Assembly (NCBI RefSeq): GCF_015206895.1 | Contig: NZ_JADEXU010000033.1 | Span: 1 to 60,308 of the forward strand | Direction of reading: 5' to 3' | Length of the DNA stretch: 60,308 nt | DNA from: Nostoc sp. LEGE 12450 | Lineage (GTDB): Bacteria > Cyanobacteriota > Cyanobacteriia > Cyanobacteriales > Nostocaceae | Shown: one piece after another, positions 27,832 to 37,061 of the stretch | How positions within the stretch are numbered: position 1 is the first letter of the stretch | How the letters are laid out: every line of letters starts with the position of its first letter | Notes under the pieces: model-generated | Seen by the model: the letters and a program-made list of their open reading frames with translations, nothing else | What the model was told of the DNA's origin: nothing | The model's database searches: none | Program-made: the position numbers and the translations under genes

Positions 27832-28554
27832 TTACAAAGGGCCTGCCATCAATGTACTTTGCACTGTTTCCCCCATAGACTTGGCTAAAGACCAAGATGT
27901 TTCTACCTGCCCTAAAGGTTCCATCGGGATCAGAATGCTCACGCTTACCCAGGGAATACGTTGCTTGCGCCACTGAGCTAGTTGATCCGCCAAGAACCAA
28001 TGGAAAGGTGATGGATTTCCGCCGTCTGGCATTGCGTACCATTGCAAGACAGCGAAGGTTTGCTGTGGTGTGGCGGCACGAAAGAACCTAGCTTCTACTT
28101 TAGTTTCAACATTAGAAGCCAACTTTTTAGGCGGTTTCACAGTAAATTCGGCAGAACGAGATTGTGCTATATCCCACTTTCCCCAGCGCGATCTTCCCCA
28201 GCCGTTAACATCTGTCCACTCTACCTCTGGTTGATCCATAGGCCCATTTTGTGGCAGTAAAAGCAGGATTGCCTGGGATTGAGAACCTTCTTTTTTAAGT
28301 ACCTGCAAAGACCATTTATGTTCGCCAATTTGCTGTTCTGATTGTTCAATAGTTTGCCAACCAGGAAGAGCTAATCCAGTCTTACGAATTTCTCTTAATT
28401 CGTTGAGGGTGGTAACAGGTGCTGGCTGTTTCCATTGCCACTTTCCTGTCAGGTATCCAGGAACCCCTGCTATTGCTAGTAGTAATAGCAATAACAAAAG
28501 TGCTGCTACCTGATTGAATTGGTTTTCCTTGAAAAACTTGGAGAATGAAATCAT
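27832..28554 (-). CDS. Cyanoexosortase system-associated protein
   Basis: This 240-residue protein has one N-terminal membrane helix (AALLLLLLLLAIAGVPGYL, about 17-36) and a periplasmic domain with WQTIEQ..IG.HKWSLQ and QQTFAVLQWYAMP. It resembles the EpsI-like partner proteins encoded beside cyanobacterial exosortases, most like the type-B-associated family as I recall it. Such partners are thought to help processing or transport with exosortase; the mechanism is unknown. The exosortase gene lies 214 bp upstream in the same orientation, separated by a large hairpin. Confidence 0.75.
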   Translation of the reverse strand: MISFSKFFKENQFNQVAALLLLLLLLAIAGVPGYLTGKWQWKQPAPVTTLNELREIRKTGLALPGWQTIEQSEQQIGEHKWSLQVLKKEGSQSQAILLLLPQNGPMDQPEVEWTDVNGWGRSRWGKWDIAQSRSAEFTVKPPKKLASNVETKVEARFFRAATPQQTFAVLQWYAMPDGGNPSPFHWFLADQLAQWRKQRIPWVSVSILIPMEPLGQVETSWSLAKSMGETVQSTLMAGPL

Positions 28555-28655
28555 CAGTAAAATTTGTGATACTTAGGCAAAATTTTACTTTATAAAATCA
28601 CACCGTGAGTTCAGTAATATTTATGAGTAGATTAAGAGGGAGGAGAGCAGGGAGC

Positions 28656-28751
28656 AAGAGGACTTGGGGACAGGGAGCAGGGGACAAGAGGTGAGAACTT
28701 GAAACAAGTCTTTCCCCTTGTCCCCAATTCTCCTTGTCCCCAAGTCCTCTT
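28656..28751. repeat. Long inverted repeat between exosortase and partner genes
   Basis: Arms 28656-28672 and 28735-28751 are perfect 17-bp reverse complements, with a second pairing (GGGGACAAG near 28680 with CTTGTCCCC near 28717) inside. In the transcript it would form a strong hairpin that could attenuate expression of the partner gene. The sequence type (GGGGACAAGAGG / CCTTGTCCCC) is a familiar Nostoc spacer repeat. Confidence 0.65.
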
Positions 28752-28768
28752 CCCAATGCCCAATAGTT

Positions 28769-29662
28769 CTAACTTTCTATTTCTTGCTCAGTTTCTACAG
28801 ATGTTGAAAAATAGTGATTAATCCAATTCAGCAGGGGCACTAATGACACCAGCATACAAGCAGAGTACAAGTCACCACCCCAACCATCATGTAGCCATTT
28901 AAAAGCTGCTTCTTGACCTGTGCCGTGAAAGAAAGTCAGTAAAGTGTTACGAATGATATTGGCAGTAGTACTAACGATCGCAGCAAGAGATAAAAACGAT
29001 ATGGTTGTGCGCCGTGAAGATAAAGCATCTGTCCAATAAAGCAGCATCAAGCCAACGTAGAGAGTCGTGAACAACATTTTCAACCCTGCACAATAGGGAG
29101 CAACTTCTACAATGCGTCCTCCCACGTAGAGATTGATTTCATTTACTGTTACGTCCATACCAAATTGATTCAATATGAAACCTGCCGTACCAGCAATGAA
29201 GCTTTGCAGAGGTAAGGTATAGGGCGCAATGAGATAGGGTGCTGCCGTCGGGGTGGCCAAAAATACCAGTAGCAGGGGGAATCCTTGCGATCGCAAACCT
29301 GCTATTCCTTTAAACCACAAACATAATCCTGCCAGGATAACGGGCAAGGAAAGGTTAACCCACTCTGTAACACCACTAAGATAAAACACTGCCCCTAGTA
29401 ACAATAAAACAGCGCTCAAAGGATGTGTGGTATCTGGTAAACGTGTCCATTTTTTTCGGTTTATCCAGGCCAGATAAGCCGCAAATGGTAAACCAATAAT
29501 TCCGTGGCTGAAATATTCGTGTTCTGTACTGATATTTTTGTTCAGCCAACCATCCAACCAGTGTAGCAATATAGGCGCATAAAGCAGCAGCAAAACGCCT
29601 ATAATAGCAAGATTCAATAAGTCTGAGGCGTTTCTTTTTTTAATCTGTTGCTGGAGTGCCAT
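28769..29662 (-). CDS. Cyanoexosortase (probably type B)
   Basis: This 297-residue polytopic membrane protein has about eight hydrophobic helices. The exosortase catalytic triad is visible as Cys191 in VAPYCAGLKML, Arg238 in ANIIRNTLLT and His258 in WLHDGWGG. Exosortases recognise C-terminal PEP-CTERM-like signals and process exported proteins, often linked to exopolysaccharide. An adjacent partner gene and the Wza/Wzc-like genes fit this. No protein with a PEP-CTERM tail is encoded in the window, so the substrates lie elsewhere. Assignment to type B is from overall resemblance and is less sure than the family. Confidence 0.88.
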   Translation of the reverse strand: MALQQQIKKRNASDLLNLAIIGVLLLLYAPILLHWLDGWLNKNISTEHEYFSHGIIGLPFAAYLAWINRKKWTRLPDTTHPLSAVLLLLGAVFYLSGVTEWVNLSLPVILAGLCLWFKGIAGLRSQGFPLLLVFLATPTAAPYLIAPYTLPLQSFIAGTAGFILNQFGMDVTVNEINLYVGGRIVEVAPYCAGLKMLFTTLYVGLMLLYWTDALSSRRTTISFLSLAAIVSTTANIIRNTLLTFFHGTGQEAAFKWLHDGWGGDLYSACMLVSLVPLLNWINHYFSTSVETEQEIES

Positions 29663-29752
29663 GATTTTTATTGGTCATTGGTCATTTGCAAAAGACAACT
29701 GACAAAGAACAAATGTCTAATTGTTGGATGCACATATAAGTATGAATTAACT

Positions 29753-30946
29753 TTAGGCTACCACGCTGTCAAGGTCAGCATTGGAGGTTTCATCTACCTT
29801 AGAAGTTGTTGAGACTGCATGAGCGATCGCAGCTACAACTTCTTTAACTTGGCTACTGCTCAAACCAGGATACATCGGTAATGATAATATTTGCTGTGAC
29901 AGTTTTTCTGCTTGGGGAAAATCTCCCGGCTGATAGCCTAAATTGCTGAATGCTGGCTGAAGATGACAAGGAATTGGGTAGTGAATGCCGGTTTGAATTC
30001 CCACTGCTGTGAGTTTTTCTTGGAGTTGCTGGCGTTCTATTGGGCAAGAATCATTAACTTTAATGACGTAAAGATGATAAACGTGTCCTGTATCACTTTG
30101 GTTTTCTATAGGGATAATACCAGTAATTGCCAAGGGTGCTAGTTCGGTATTATACTGCTGGGCAATAGTCAAGCGATCGCGATTCCACTGTGGCAAATAT
30201 GGTAATTTTTGGTGCAAAATAGCTGCTTGTAAAGTATCCAAACGGCTATTTGTACCGGGTTCAGTATGAAAATACTTTTGCGATGCACCATAATTTCGCA
30301 AACGCCCCATCTTCTGGGCAACATCTGAATCTCGTGTCAGCAGCATTCCTCCATCCCCAAATGCTCCCAAATTTTTGCTGGGATAGAAACTAAAAGCTGC
30401 TGCTATGCCTACTGAACCAGCGTGATATCCGTCTCTTTGGGCAAGGTGTGCTTGGGCGGCATCTTCAAAAATTAGTAGTTTGTAGGTATCAGCAAATTTG
30501 ATGAGTTCACGTGGCGATACCATTTGTCCATAGAGATGTACAGGAATAATTGCTTTAGTCTGAGGCGTAATTGCCTTTGCTGCGGCCTCTAAATCAATTA
30601 AAGCTGTTTGGCGATCGCAATCTACCAGAATTGGCTTCGCGCCAGCGCGGATAACCCCAATCAAGGTTGCGATAAAAGTGTTGGCAGGTAAAATTACCTC
30701 ATCGCCAGCACCAATATTACAAGCTTGCAATCCGAGAGCGATCGCATCTGTTCCTGATGCAACACCAACACCATAAGCTGCCCCCGATACTGCCGCAAAT
30801 GCTGCTTCAAAATCTGAGAGTGCTTGCCCTAAAATAAAATCTCCCTGTTCCAATACAGATTGGATTGCATATTGCAATTGCATTTGAATTGGTTCGTGTT
30901 GCAACTTCAGGTCTACAAAAGGAACTCTAACAGTCATTTTATTCAT
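29753..30946 (-). CDS. DegT/DnrJ/EryC1/StrS-family aminotransferase
   Basis: This 397-residue PLP enzyme aminates nucleotide-linked keto-sugars for surface glycans. It begins RVPFVDLKLQHEPI, has GVASGTDAIALGL (60-72) for cofactor phosphate binding and FEDAAQAHLA near 160. The Schiff-base lysine is Lys191 in SFYPSKNLGAFGDGG, and SKNLGAFGDGG also marks the family. GAGG-like GAGGATA lies about 10 nt before ATG 30946. It is the first gene of the minus-strand envelope cluster. The product sugar cannot be specified. Confidence 0.93.
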   Translation of the reverse strand: MNKMTVRVPFVDLKLQHEPIQMQLQYAIQSVLEQGDFILGQALSDFEAAFAAVSGAAYGVGVASGTDAIALGLQACNIGAGDEVILPANTFIATLIGVIRAGAKPILVDCDRQTALIDLEAAAKAITPQTKAIIPVHLYGQMVSPRELIKFADTYKLLIFEDAAQAHLAQRDGYHAGSVGIAAAFSFYPSKNLGAFGDGGMLLTRDSDVAQKMGRLRNYGASQKYFHTEPGTNSRLDTLQAAILHQKLPYLPQWNRDRLTIAQQYNTELAPLAITGIIPIENQSDTGHVYHLYVIKVNDSCPIERQQLQEKLTAVGIQTGIHYPIPCHLQPAFSNLGYQPGDFPQAEKLSQQILSLPMYPGLSSSQVKEVVAAIAHAVSTTSKVDETSNADLDSVVA

Positions 30947-31453
30947 TAGTAGTTATCCTCAAAAAATCTTTCCTCAAATGGAAAAAATAAAAAAGCCCAC
31001 ACAATTTTCAGCATGAAATTGTAATAGGTTCAATCTATTCGATCGAGACTTATATAAACTATCTAGGATTGTCAGCCATTAGTGCTAGCTGTTATAAGTA
31101 ATAATTGCTATAAAAATTACTTAAATATAATTTTTGTAAGTTGATTTACTTAGAGTTTGCCATTAAGAATTTTTCCTTCTGTACATAAAGAATGACAGCT
31201 CCTTTGTATTGTATCCTTAGGGTTAGCTTACCCTGGCTGAATCTAAATCTAACGCAATCTGACTGTAAAATCCCAAGCAATAAAGACTACACCAGTACTA
31301 AATAAAGAATATCTAGCACCAGTAATTAGTAACTTGTGCATACCGCATCGCCGAGTTAATGGAAGGGAGAAAAAAATTTTGCCCTAAATTTGTTTGTCAG
31401 AGGCAAAATTAGGGAATGCTTAAAAATAGCAATTGATAACCTAGAAATAGGAC
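30947..31453. promoter_or_regulatory. Divergent intergenic region between the envelope cluster and the GAF kinase-like gene
   Basis: These 507 bp are A+T-rich with no ORF. Promoters for both divergent transcripts must lie here. I could not pick out convincing promoter boxes or operator palindromes. Confidence 0.4.
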
Positions 31454-33052
31454 TTGGATCAATTACACGATAGAGAAATTATTAAGGTAGCAGTGGCAAT
31501 GATAGAGCCTGAAAACAAATTATTTGCCCTAAAGGATGGTTGGGATTCTCATGAATCAAGAGAACAGCAACGCCTAAAAGCTTTGTCGGATTTAGGTTTG
31601 CGGCAACCAGAAACGATTCCGGTTTTTGAAGAAGCCACACAGACTGCTGCCCACTTTTTGGAAGCACCAATTTCCATATTGGGATTTGTGGATCAAGAAC
31701 GTCACTGGTTCAAGTCAGCAGTGGGCTTATCTAGGCTGGGGCTAATGAATCAGTTGGCACAAAGCCGCCAACTGTCACGCCGGGAATCGTTCTGCACTCA
31801 GGTTGTAGAGAGCCTTCAAATATTTGTAATTAATGATACACATAAACTTACAGACCCAGTACTTGTTAGCAGCAAGCTGGTGCAGGATTATGGTATTCGT
31901 GCTTACTTAGGAGCGCCACTCATTGATGCTGAGGGAAATTGTTTGGGTGCGTTGGCAGTGATGGATTTAGTGCCGCGCAATTTTACAACCCGAGACATTG
32001 AGTTTTTACAAATCATAGCTCGTTGGAGCATGAGTGAATTTGAGCGGAACCGACTTTTGCAAGGCAAACTCGAATCAACCACTCTCAAGACCGCTTCTAT
32101 ATTTTCACTTAATGATGAACGTAACACTGAAATTAAAATCACCACACCCACTCAAGATAGCGGCTCTGTTTCTACCAAGCAACTGAAACTGGAACTTTTG
32201 GGTCAGTTAACTCAGGAATTACGCACGCCTTTAACATCTGTACTTGGTATGGCTAGTGTTTTAGGACGTGAAATTTATGGGCCTTTGACGAGTAAGCAAA
32301 GAGAATATTTAGAAATTATCCAACATAGTGGTCGGTACTTACTTTCCCTAGTAAACGAAATTACCGAACTAGGAGCTATGGATGACAACTCAACTGTACT
32401 GAATTTAGCTCCTGTGGATATTGAAATGCTATGTCAACAAGCTATCAATACCCTTGAAGAAGTGGCTAATCGCCGCGAGCAAGACATTCGCCTCTCTATA
32501 GAACCGGGACGTAATCGCATTTGGCCTTTAGATAAAGACAAGGTGCGGCAAATTTTATATCACCTGGTTTTCAGTGTGATTCAACTTTCGGCTACAGGTA
32601 GCATTGTTCGCATCCATGTTTCTTACAAGGAAGATACGCTCAACATTACTATTTGGGTTTCTCATCCCTGGTTAGGGGACGGCATTACTGAGGTTGACCC
32701 CTACTTCCGTCTCAATTCTTTGTCGCTGCTAGAGTTAACCGGTGAGGTAGCAACTTACAATACTCATATAGAAGGACAACAGCAACTAGATACTTCATCA
32801 GTAGCAGTGGACAATTCAAAAAGCCTGAGTGATTCCCACTCCAATTTTCTTGCTGCTAGTTCCGGTCTAAATTTAGCTAAATTACATGGAACTCTTTCTC
32901 GTGAAAGCTTGGGTCTATTGCTAAGTTGTCAACTGGCAGAGTTGCACGCTGGACAAATTTTGATTCAAGGTTCACCAGAATCAGGATATCGTTATGTGCT
33001 TTCTTTGCCACTGCAACTGGCAACTCCCTCGCAAGCAATTAGTGATGTCTAA
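31454..33052 (+). CDS. GAF-domain histidine kinase-like protein lacking the phospho-acceptor histidine
   Basis: This protein of about 530 residues has a GAF domain (about 40-200: EQQRLKALSDLGL, then LGAPLIDAEGNCLGALAVMD). A HisKA-like helix follows, in which the usual H-E-L-R-T-P motif reads TQELRTPLTS, with Gln254 in place of the histidine. The ATPase part has LRHK-like spacing, but the N-box reads ILYHLVFSVIQLS without the Asn ligand. The G-boxes are stretched by an insertion of about 80 residues rich in S, T and L. The end, LSCQLAELHAGQILIQGSPESG, keeps the family fold. It is most likely a pseudokinase or signalling scaffold. The start is uncertain: TTG 31454 or ATG 31499, the latter with AAGG about 9 nt upstream. 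Confidence 0.78.
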   Translation: MDQLHDREIIKVAVAMIEPENKLFALKDGWDSHESREQQRLKALSDLGLRQPETIPVFEEATQTAAHFLEAPISILGFVDQERHWFKSAVGLSRLGLMNQLAQSRQLSRRESFCTQVVESLQIFVINDTHKLTDPVLVSSKLVQDYGIRAYLGAPLIDAEGNCLGALAVMDLVPRNFTTRDIEFLQIIARWSMSEFERNRLLQGKLESTTLKTASIFSLNDERNTEIKITTPTQDSGSVSTKQLKLELLGQLTQELRTPLTSVLGMASVLGREIYGPLTSKQREYLEIIQHSGRYLLSLVNEITELGAMDDNSTVLNLAPVDIEMLCQQAINTLEEVANRREQDIRLSIEPGRNRIWPLDKDKVRQILYHLVFSVIQLSATGSIVRIHVSYKEDTLNITIWVSHPWLGDGITEVDPYFRLNSLSLLELTGEVATYNTHIEGQQQLDTSSVAVDNSKSLSDSHSNFLAASSGLNLAKLHGTLSRESLGLLLSCQLAELHAGQILIQGSPESGYRYVLSLPLQLATPSQAISDV

Positions 33053-33247
33053 TCACAGCCGGTAGAGAACGGATTACAGGTGATAGGGAATAGGGAAAGA
33101 CAAATTCATACTTTGTTATGTAGTAAGTACATGAATTAAGAGCATCATTACTAATTTACAAACTACGTTATTACCTTTTTATAGCCATAGGCATTATGAT
33201 CAAATCCAAGTTCTGCGTCGGCAGGCTAATTGATCGCAATGTTTTTT

Positions 33248-34666
33248 ATGAATTTAGTCTGGCAACTATTTACTTTATCATCTTTACCGCTCAAAGAATA
33301 TCTTGCTACCAGTTACGTACACCGTTCTCTGGTGGGACTGTTAAGGTCTTGGCGGCAAACCAGCGTCTTGATTCAGTGGGGAGATGCGATAGCAGCTGTA
33401 TTACTCAGCTCAATATATGCCCTTGCACCTTTTGCTTCGAGTACGTTGGTAGGTTTGTTACTGGTGGCTTGTGTGGGATTTTGGCTGTTGTTGACTTTAT
33501 CTGATGAAGTCACACCAGCAAATGTCTCGTCAGTCACTCCCATTCACCTACTGGTATTGCTCTACTGGGGAATTGCCGTAATCGCAACAGCATTATCACC
33601 AGTGAAAAAAGCGGCACTTAACGACTTGGGAACGTTGACCTTGTATTTGCTACTATTTGCCCTTTGTGCCAGGGTATTAAGGTCGCCTCGCCTCCGGTCT
33701 TGGATTCTCACTCTTTATCTGCACGTATCCTTAATTGTCAGTGTCTATGGATTGCGGCAATGGTTTTTTGGAGCCACAGCACTGGCAACTTGGGTTGATC
33801 CGGAATCTCCTCTGTCTAAGACTACAAGGGTCTACAGTTATTTAGGAAATCCCAACTTATTGGCTGGATACCTCTTACCAGCAGTAATTTTTAGCTTGGT
33901 GGCAATTTTTGCATGGCAAAGCTGGATCAAAAAAGCCTTAGCATTAACAATGTTAATTGCCAATACTGCCTGCCTGATCCTGACTTTTAGTCGTGGCGGC
34001 TGGATTGGACTAGTGGTAGCAGTTTTGGCTGTGATGGCATTGCTAGTTTTTTGGAAGAGTGTGGAAATGCCTCCTTTTTGGCGTACTTGGTCGCTGCCCA
34101 TTGTCTTAGGAGGTTTAATCGGGATATTATTCTTAGCAGTAATATTTGTAGAGCCAGTTCGCATACGGGTTTTCAGTATTTTTGCTGACCGTCAAGATAG
34201 CAGTAATAATTTTCGTCGAAATGTGTGGGATGCTGTCTTTGAGATGATTCGCGATCGCCCCATTTTCGGCATTGGCCCCGGTCACAACTCTTTTAATAAA
34301 GTTTATCCGCTCTACCAACGCCCTCGATACACTGCTTTAAGTGCTTATTCGATTTTGTTTGAAGTGACTGTAGAAACTGGGTTTGTTGGTTTAGCCTGCT
34401 TTCTCTGGCTAATAATCGTCACATTTAATACGGCACTTTTGCAAATGCGACGATTGCGACGATTGAGAAGTGTAGAGGGATTTTGGTTAATTGGAGCGAT
34501 CGCTATTTTGTTGGGTATGCTAGCTCACGGCACTGTAGATACTGTCTGGTATCGTCCTGAAGTCAATACCCTCTGGTGGCTCATCGTTGCTTTAATTGCC
34601 AGCTACTGGACACCTTTAACTCAAAACCAGACAAATCCATCTGACCCAGAACCAGCAGTAAACTAA
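33248..34666 (+). CDS. ictB: IctB/O-antigen-ligase-like membrane protein
   Basis: This protein of about 472 residues has some ten to twelve membrane helices. The Wzy_C/O-antigen ligase-type segment contains TFSRGGWIGL, RDRPIFGIGPGHNSF and ETGFVGLACFLW. The N-terminus MNLVWQLFTLSSLPL and VYSYLGNPNLLAGYLLP match IctB of cyanobacteria. IctB was first proposed to act in inorganic carbon accumulation, but its fold is that of glycan ligases and polymerases. Here it sits beside an exopolysaccharide cluster, which favours a surface-glycan role. Three in-frame starts exist (TTG 33230, ATG 33239, ATG 33248); the last agrees best with relatives. Confidence 0.85.
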   Translation: MNLVWQLFTLSSLPLKEYLATSYVHRSLVGLLRSWRQTSVLIQWGDAIAAVLLSSIYALAPFASSTLVGLLLVACVGFWLLLTLSDEVTPANVSSVTPIHLLVLLYWGIAVIATALSPVKKAALNDLGTLTLYLLLFALCARVLRSPRLRSWILTLYLHVSLIVSVYGLRQWFFGATALATWVDPESPLSKTTRVYSYLGNPNLLAGYLLPAVIFSLVAIFAWQSWIKKALALTMLIANTACLILTFSRGGWIGLVVAVLAVMALLVFWKSVEMPPFWRTWSLPIVLGGLIGILFLAVIFVEPVRIRVFSIFADRQDSSNNFRRNVWDAVFEMIRDRPIFGIGPGHNSFNKVYPLYQRPRYTALSAYSILFEVTVETGFVGLACFLWLIIVTFNTALLQMRRLRRLRSVEGFWLIGAIAILLGMLAHGTVDTVWYRPEVNTLWWLIVALIASYWTPLTQNQTNPSDPEPAVN

Positions 34667-34729
34667 AACGAGCAAATTGTCAGTTGTTTTTCTACTGAAC
34701 AACTGACAAATGAATGAATTTTGAATTGT

Positions 34730-35008
34730 CTAGTCCCTGTAAGTAGTGGCACCTGGGGCATTAGGGTCCCGATAAGCAGTCGGTTCGTTATCACGCTTTT
34801 TACCAGCCAAACCAGCTAGACCGAATAAACCAAGTAATCCTAGCCAGCCCCAATCAAAATCGTTGCGTTCATAAGTGGTCGTTCTGGGAGCAGTATTGGC
34901 TCCGGGATCAGTTGTCGTCTGAGCTTGTGCGGATAGAGTTAAGGGTAAAATTCCCATACTCAAGGTGAGAATGCCTGCGCCAACAGCTGTAATGAAATTA
35001 CTTTTCAT
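34730..35008 (-). CDS. WGxxGxxG family secreted protein
   Basis: This protein of about 92 residues has a signal peptide (MKSNFITAVGAGILTLSMG with SAQA before the likely cleavage). A short T/N-rich region precedes the motif DWGWLGLLGLFGLAG, followed by KKR. That layout is the WGxxGxxG anchor-like tail, in which a glycine-rich hydrophobic helix is followed by basic residues. An unusual polar extension of about 20 residues follows the basic cluster. ATG 35008 is preferred over the longer frame from 35065 because it opens the signal peptide directly. The function is unknown. Confidence 0.75.
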   Translation of the reverse strand: MKSNFITAVGAGILTLSMGILPLTLSAQAQTTTDPGANTAPRTTTYERNDFDWGWLGLLGLFGLAGLAGKKRDNEPTAYRDPNAPGATTYRD

Positions 35009-35189
35009 AAGTTGTGACAATTCCTTATGCCATCCGAAGTTACTCACCACTGTATCGATTCTCAACCTTCATAAAATCAATCTGTGGCTATAAACTAGGG
35101 ATTTTTATAAGTCACGCTGTGGACATACAACATGGTTTTTACAGCAATCGTTTCTCACTCTGGTGTGGTAGTTTGAACCACAATTATCC

Positions 35190-35657
35190 TTAATAGCTTT
35201 TCATTGCGCGTTGAATGTCACGCTGATCTTGCCGTCGTTTCAGGTCTTCTCGCTTATCGTGGAGCTTTTTACCTTTGCCAAGGGCTATACTCACTTTTAC
35301 CCAGCCGCGTTTGAGATACATTTTCAAAGGGATTAAAGTTAGACCCTGCTGTTCTACTTTGCCAATTAGCTTGCGGAGTTCTTGACGATGCAACAGCAGC
35401 TTTCGTGTCCGCCGTGGTTCATGGTTAAAATATTGTCCACTGGCGTTGTAGGGCGAGATATGAATATTGATCAACCATGCTTCGCCATTGCGAAGCAAAG
35501 CATAGCCATCTTGGAGATTTACTTTACCCGCACGAATTGACTTAACCTCGGTTCCTGTCAACTCAATTCCGGCTTCGTAAGTTTCCAGAATTTCATATAA
35601 ATAACGGGCTTGACGGTTGTCAGCAATAACTTTGTAACCTTCGTTCTTGTCGCTCAT
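35190..35657 (-). CDS. smpB: SsrA-binding protein SmpB
   Basis: This 155-residue RNA-binding protein delivers tmRNA to stalled ribosomes. Hallmarks are NRQARYLYEILETYEAGI at the N-terminus, GTEVKSIRAGKVNLQDGYA, HEPRRTRKLLLHRQEL and the basic C-terminal tail KKLHDKREDLKRRQ that enters the mRNA channel. The length is typical. No tmRNA gene is seen nearby. Confidence 0.97.
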   Translation of the reverse strand: MSDKNEGYKVIADNRQARYLYEILETYEAGIELTGTEVKSIRAGKVNLQDGYALLRNGEAWLINIHISPYNASGQYFNHEPRRTRKLLLHRQELRKLIGKVEQQGLTLIPLKMYLKRGWVKVSIALGKGKKLHDKREDLKRRQDQRDIQRAMKSY

Positions 35658-36351
35658 TGATAATTTTGTGCGTTTTAAATGTACCTAAAAAATTATTTGG
35701 ATTGCCTTGCGAATTATAGGGTATTCATTATAACCGCTATAAATATTGAACTGTATATCACTAATTTAGCTTTTCTAAGTTCACAATTAAGAGTTTTCTG
35801 GTAACTTTTAAGTTACCTGATATTGATTACATCTGAGGTTTATCCAGAACTTGGGGATTTTACCTCAAGTTTCACCAAGCTTGATTTTGTGCAGTTTCAC
35901 AAAGACTTGGTAAATAAATCGGCGTAAATAATTAAAGATTTGTAGTATAGCTTGTTGGGTATCTTGCTACAAGACGCTACTCCTAGAGAGGGCTGAAGCC
36001 TTCTCTACAAACTTATTTCAATCATGCCTATCTAACTTATCTTTTGGTAAATTACTGATAAAATTAATAATAATTTATACTATAATGGAAATCTGCTCTG
36101 TTTTATTAATGAGTTGTTACAAATTAAAAAGCTCTCTATGCTTCCTAATCTGAGGGAGTTAAGGATGAGTTGCACTTCGTTAACCTTACAAAAGATTTAA
36201 GATTTTCTTTATAAATCAACCCTGAAGGCAGTCATTACCTGGTAATCCTGTCATAGTATGAAACATAAGAACACTATTCTTGCCAGTGTTCACTTATGAA
36301 GCGCGTAGAAGCAAATTTCTGAGTAAAAAAAATGCTAGGGGTGTATTGTCC
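35658..36351. other. Gene-free region upstream of the response regulator
   Basis: About 690 bp hold no convincing ORF. A short hairpin AGAGAGGGCTGAAGCCTTCTCT is at about 35984-36005. The 36274-36564 minus-strand frame is a shadow of the regulator gene. A long untranslated leader or a small RNA is possible, but nothing specific can be claimed. Confidence 0.45.
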
Positions 36352-37035
36352 ATGCCCTTGACGATCCTTGTAGTGGATGATGATTTGGGCACTCGTCTGT
36401 CTGTTAGCGACTATCTTGAACTGTCTGGCTACTGTGTGATCACGGCTAATGACGGTCAAGAGGCTTTGTTTATGGTGGATGAGTATAATCCTGATTTGAT
36501 TGTCACGGATATCATCATGCCACAGATGAATGGCTACGAACTGGTGCGTAGGGTGCGTCAACAACCAATGTTTCGCTTATTACCTGTAATTTTATTAACA
36601 GCCCGAACTAAGACCCAGGAAAGAATTCTGGGCTATCAGTCAGGGTGCGATTTATACTTACCCAAACCTTTTGAATTGGAAGAGTTAGCAGCAGCAATCC
36701 GCAATCTTTTGGAGCGATCGCAAATTATTCAATCGGAGTATCGCTTTTCTCATAAAGAGAGTTTGGGCATTTCCGGCTCGACAAAACCGGGGGATGCCCA
36801 TAATTCTCTGTCTACTAAAATTCAGACATCCCACTTACACTCATCCCTAACTCATAGAGAACAAGAAGTCTTAGAGTTATTGACTCATGGTTTGTCTAAT
36901 GCCGATATGGGTCATCAGCTACACCTGAGTCCTCGCACAGTGGAAAAGTACGTTAGCAGTTTATTGAGAAAAACTTCAACCAGCAACCGAGCAGAATTAG
37001 TGCGTTTTGCTATGAAGCATGGTTTAGTCGAATAA
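36352..37035 (+). CDS. NarL/LuxR-type response regulator
   Basis: This protein of about 227 residues has a receiver domain: acidic pocket VVDDD near the N-terminus, phospho-acceptor Asp in DLIVTDIIMPQMNGYE, and the conserved Lys in YLPKPFELEE. A C-terminal LuxR-type helix-turn-helix follows (LTHREQEVLELLTHGLSNADMG, then LSPRTVEKYVSSLLRK). It should bind DNA when phosphorylated. ATG 36352 was chosen because it starts right before the first receiver strand; a TTG at 36280 would add 24 unlikely residues. No cognate kinase is next to it. Confidence 0.92.
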   Translation: MPLTILVVDDDLGTRLSVSDYLELSGYCVITANDGQEALFMVDEYNPDLIVTDIIMPQMNGYELVRRVRQQPMFRLLPVILLTARTKTQERILGYQSGCDLYLPKPFELEELAAAIRNLLERSQIIQSEYRFSHKESLGISGSTKPGDAHNSLSTKIQTSHLHSSLTHREQEVLELLTHGLSNADMGHQLHLSPRTVEKYVSSLLRKTSTSNRAELVRFAMKHGLVE

Positions 37036-37061
37036 AAAAGTGAGGAGTTAGGAATTAAAAC

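Noticed and set aside
27785..28042. 85-codon minus-strand frame within the exosortase-partner gene
   Set aside because: It is a shadow frame of the gene at 27832 with no support of its own.
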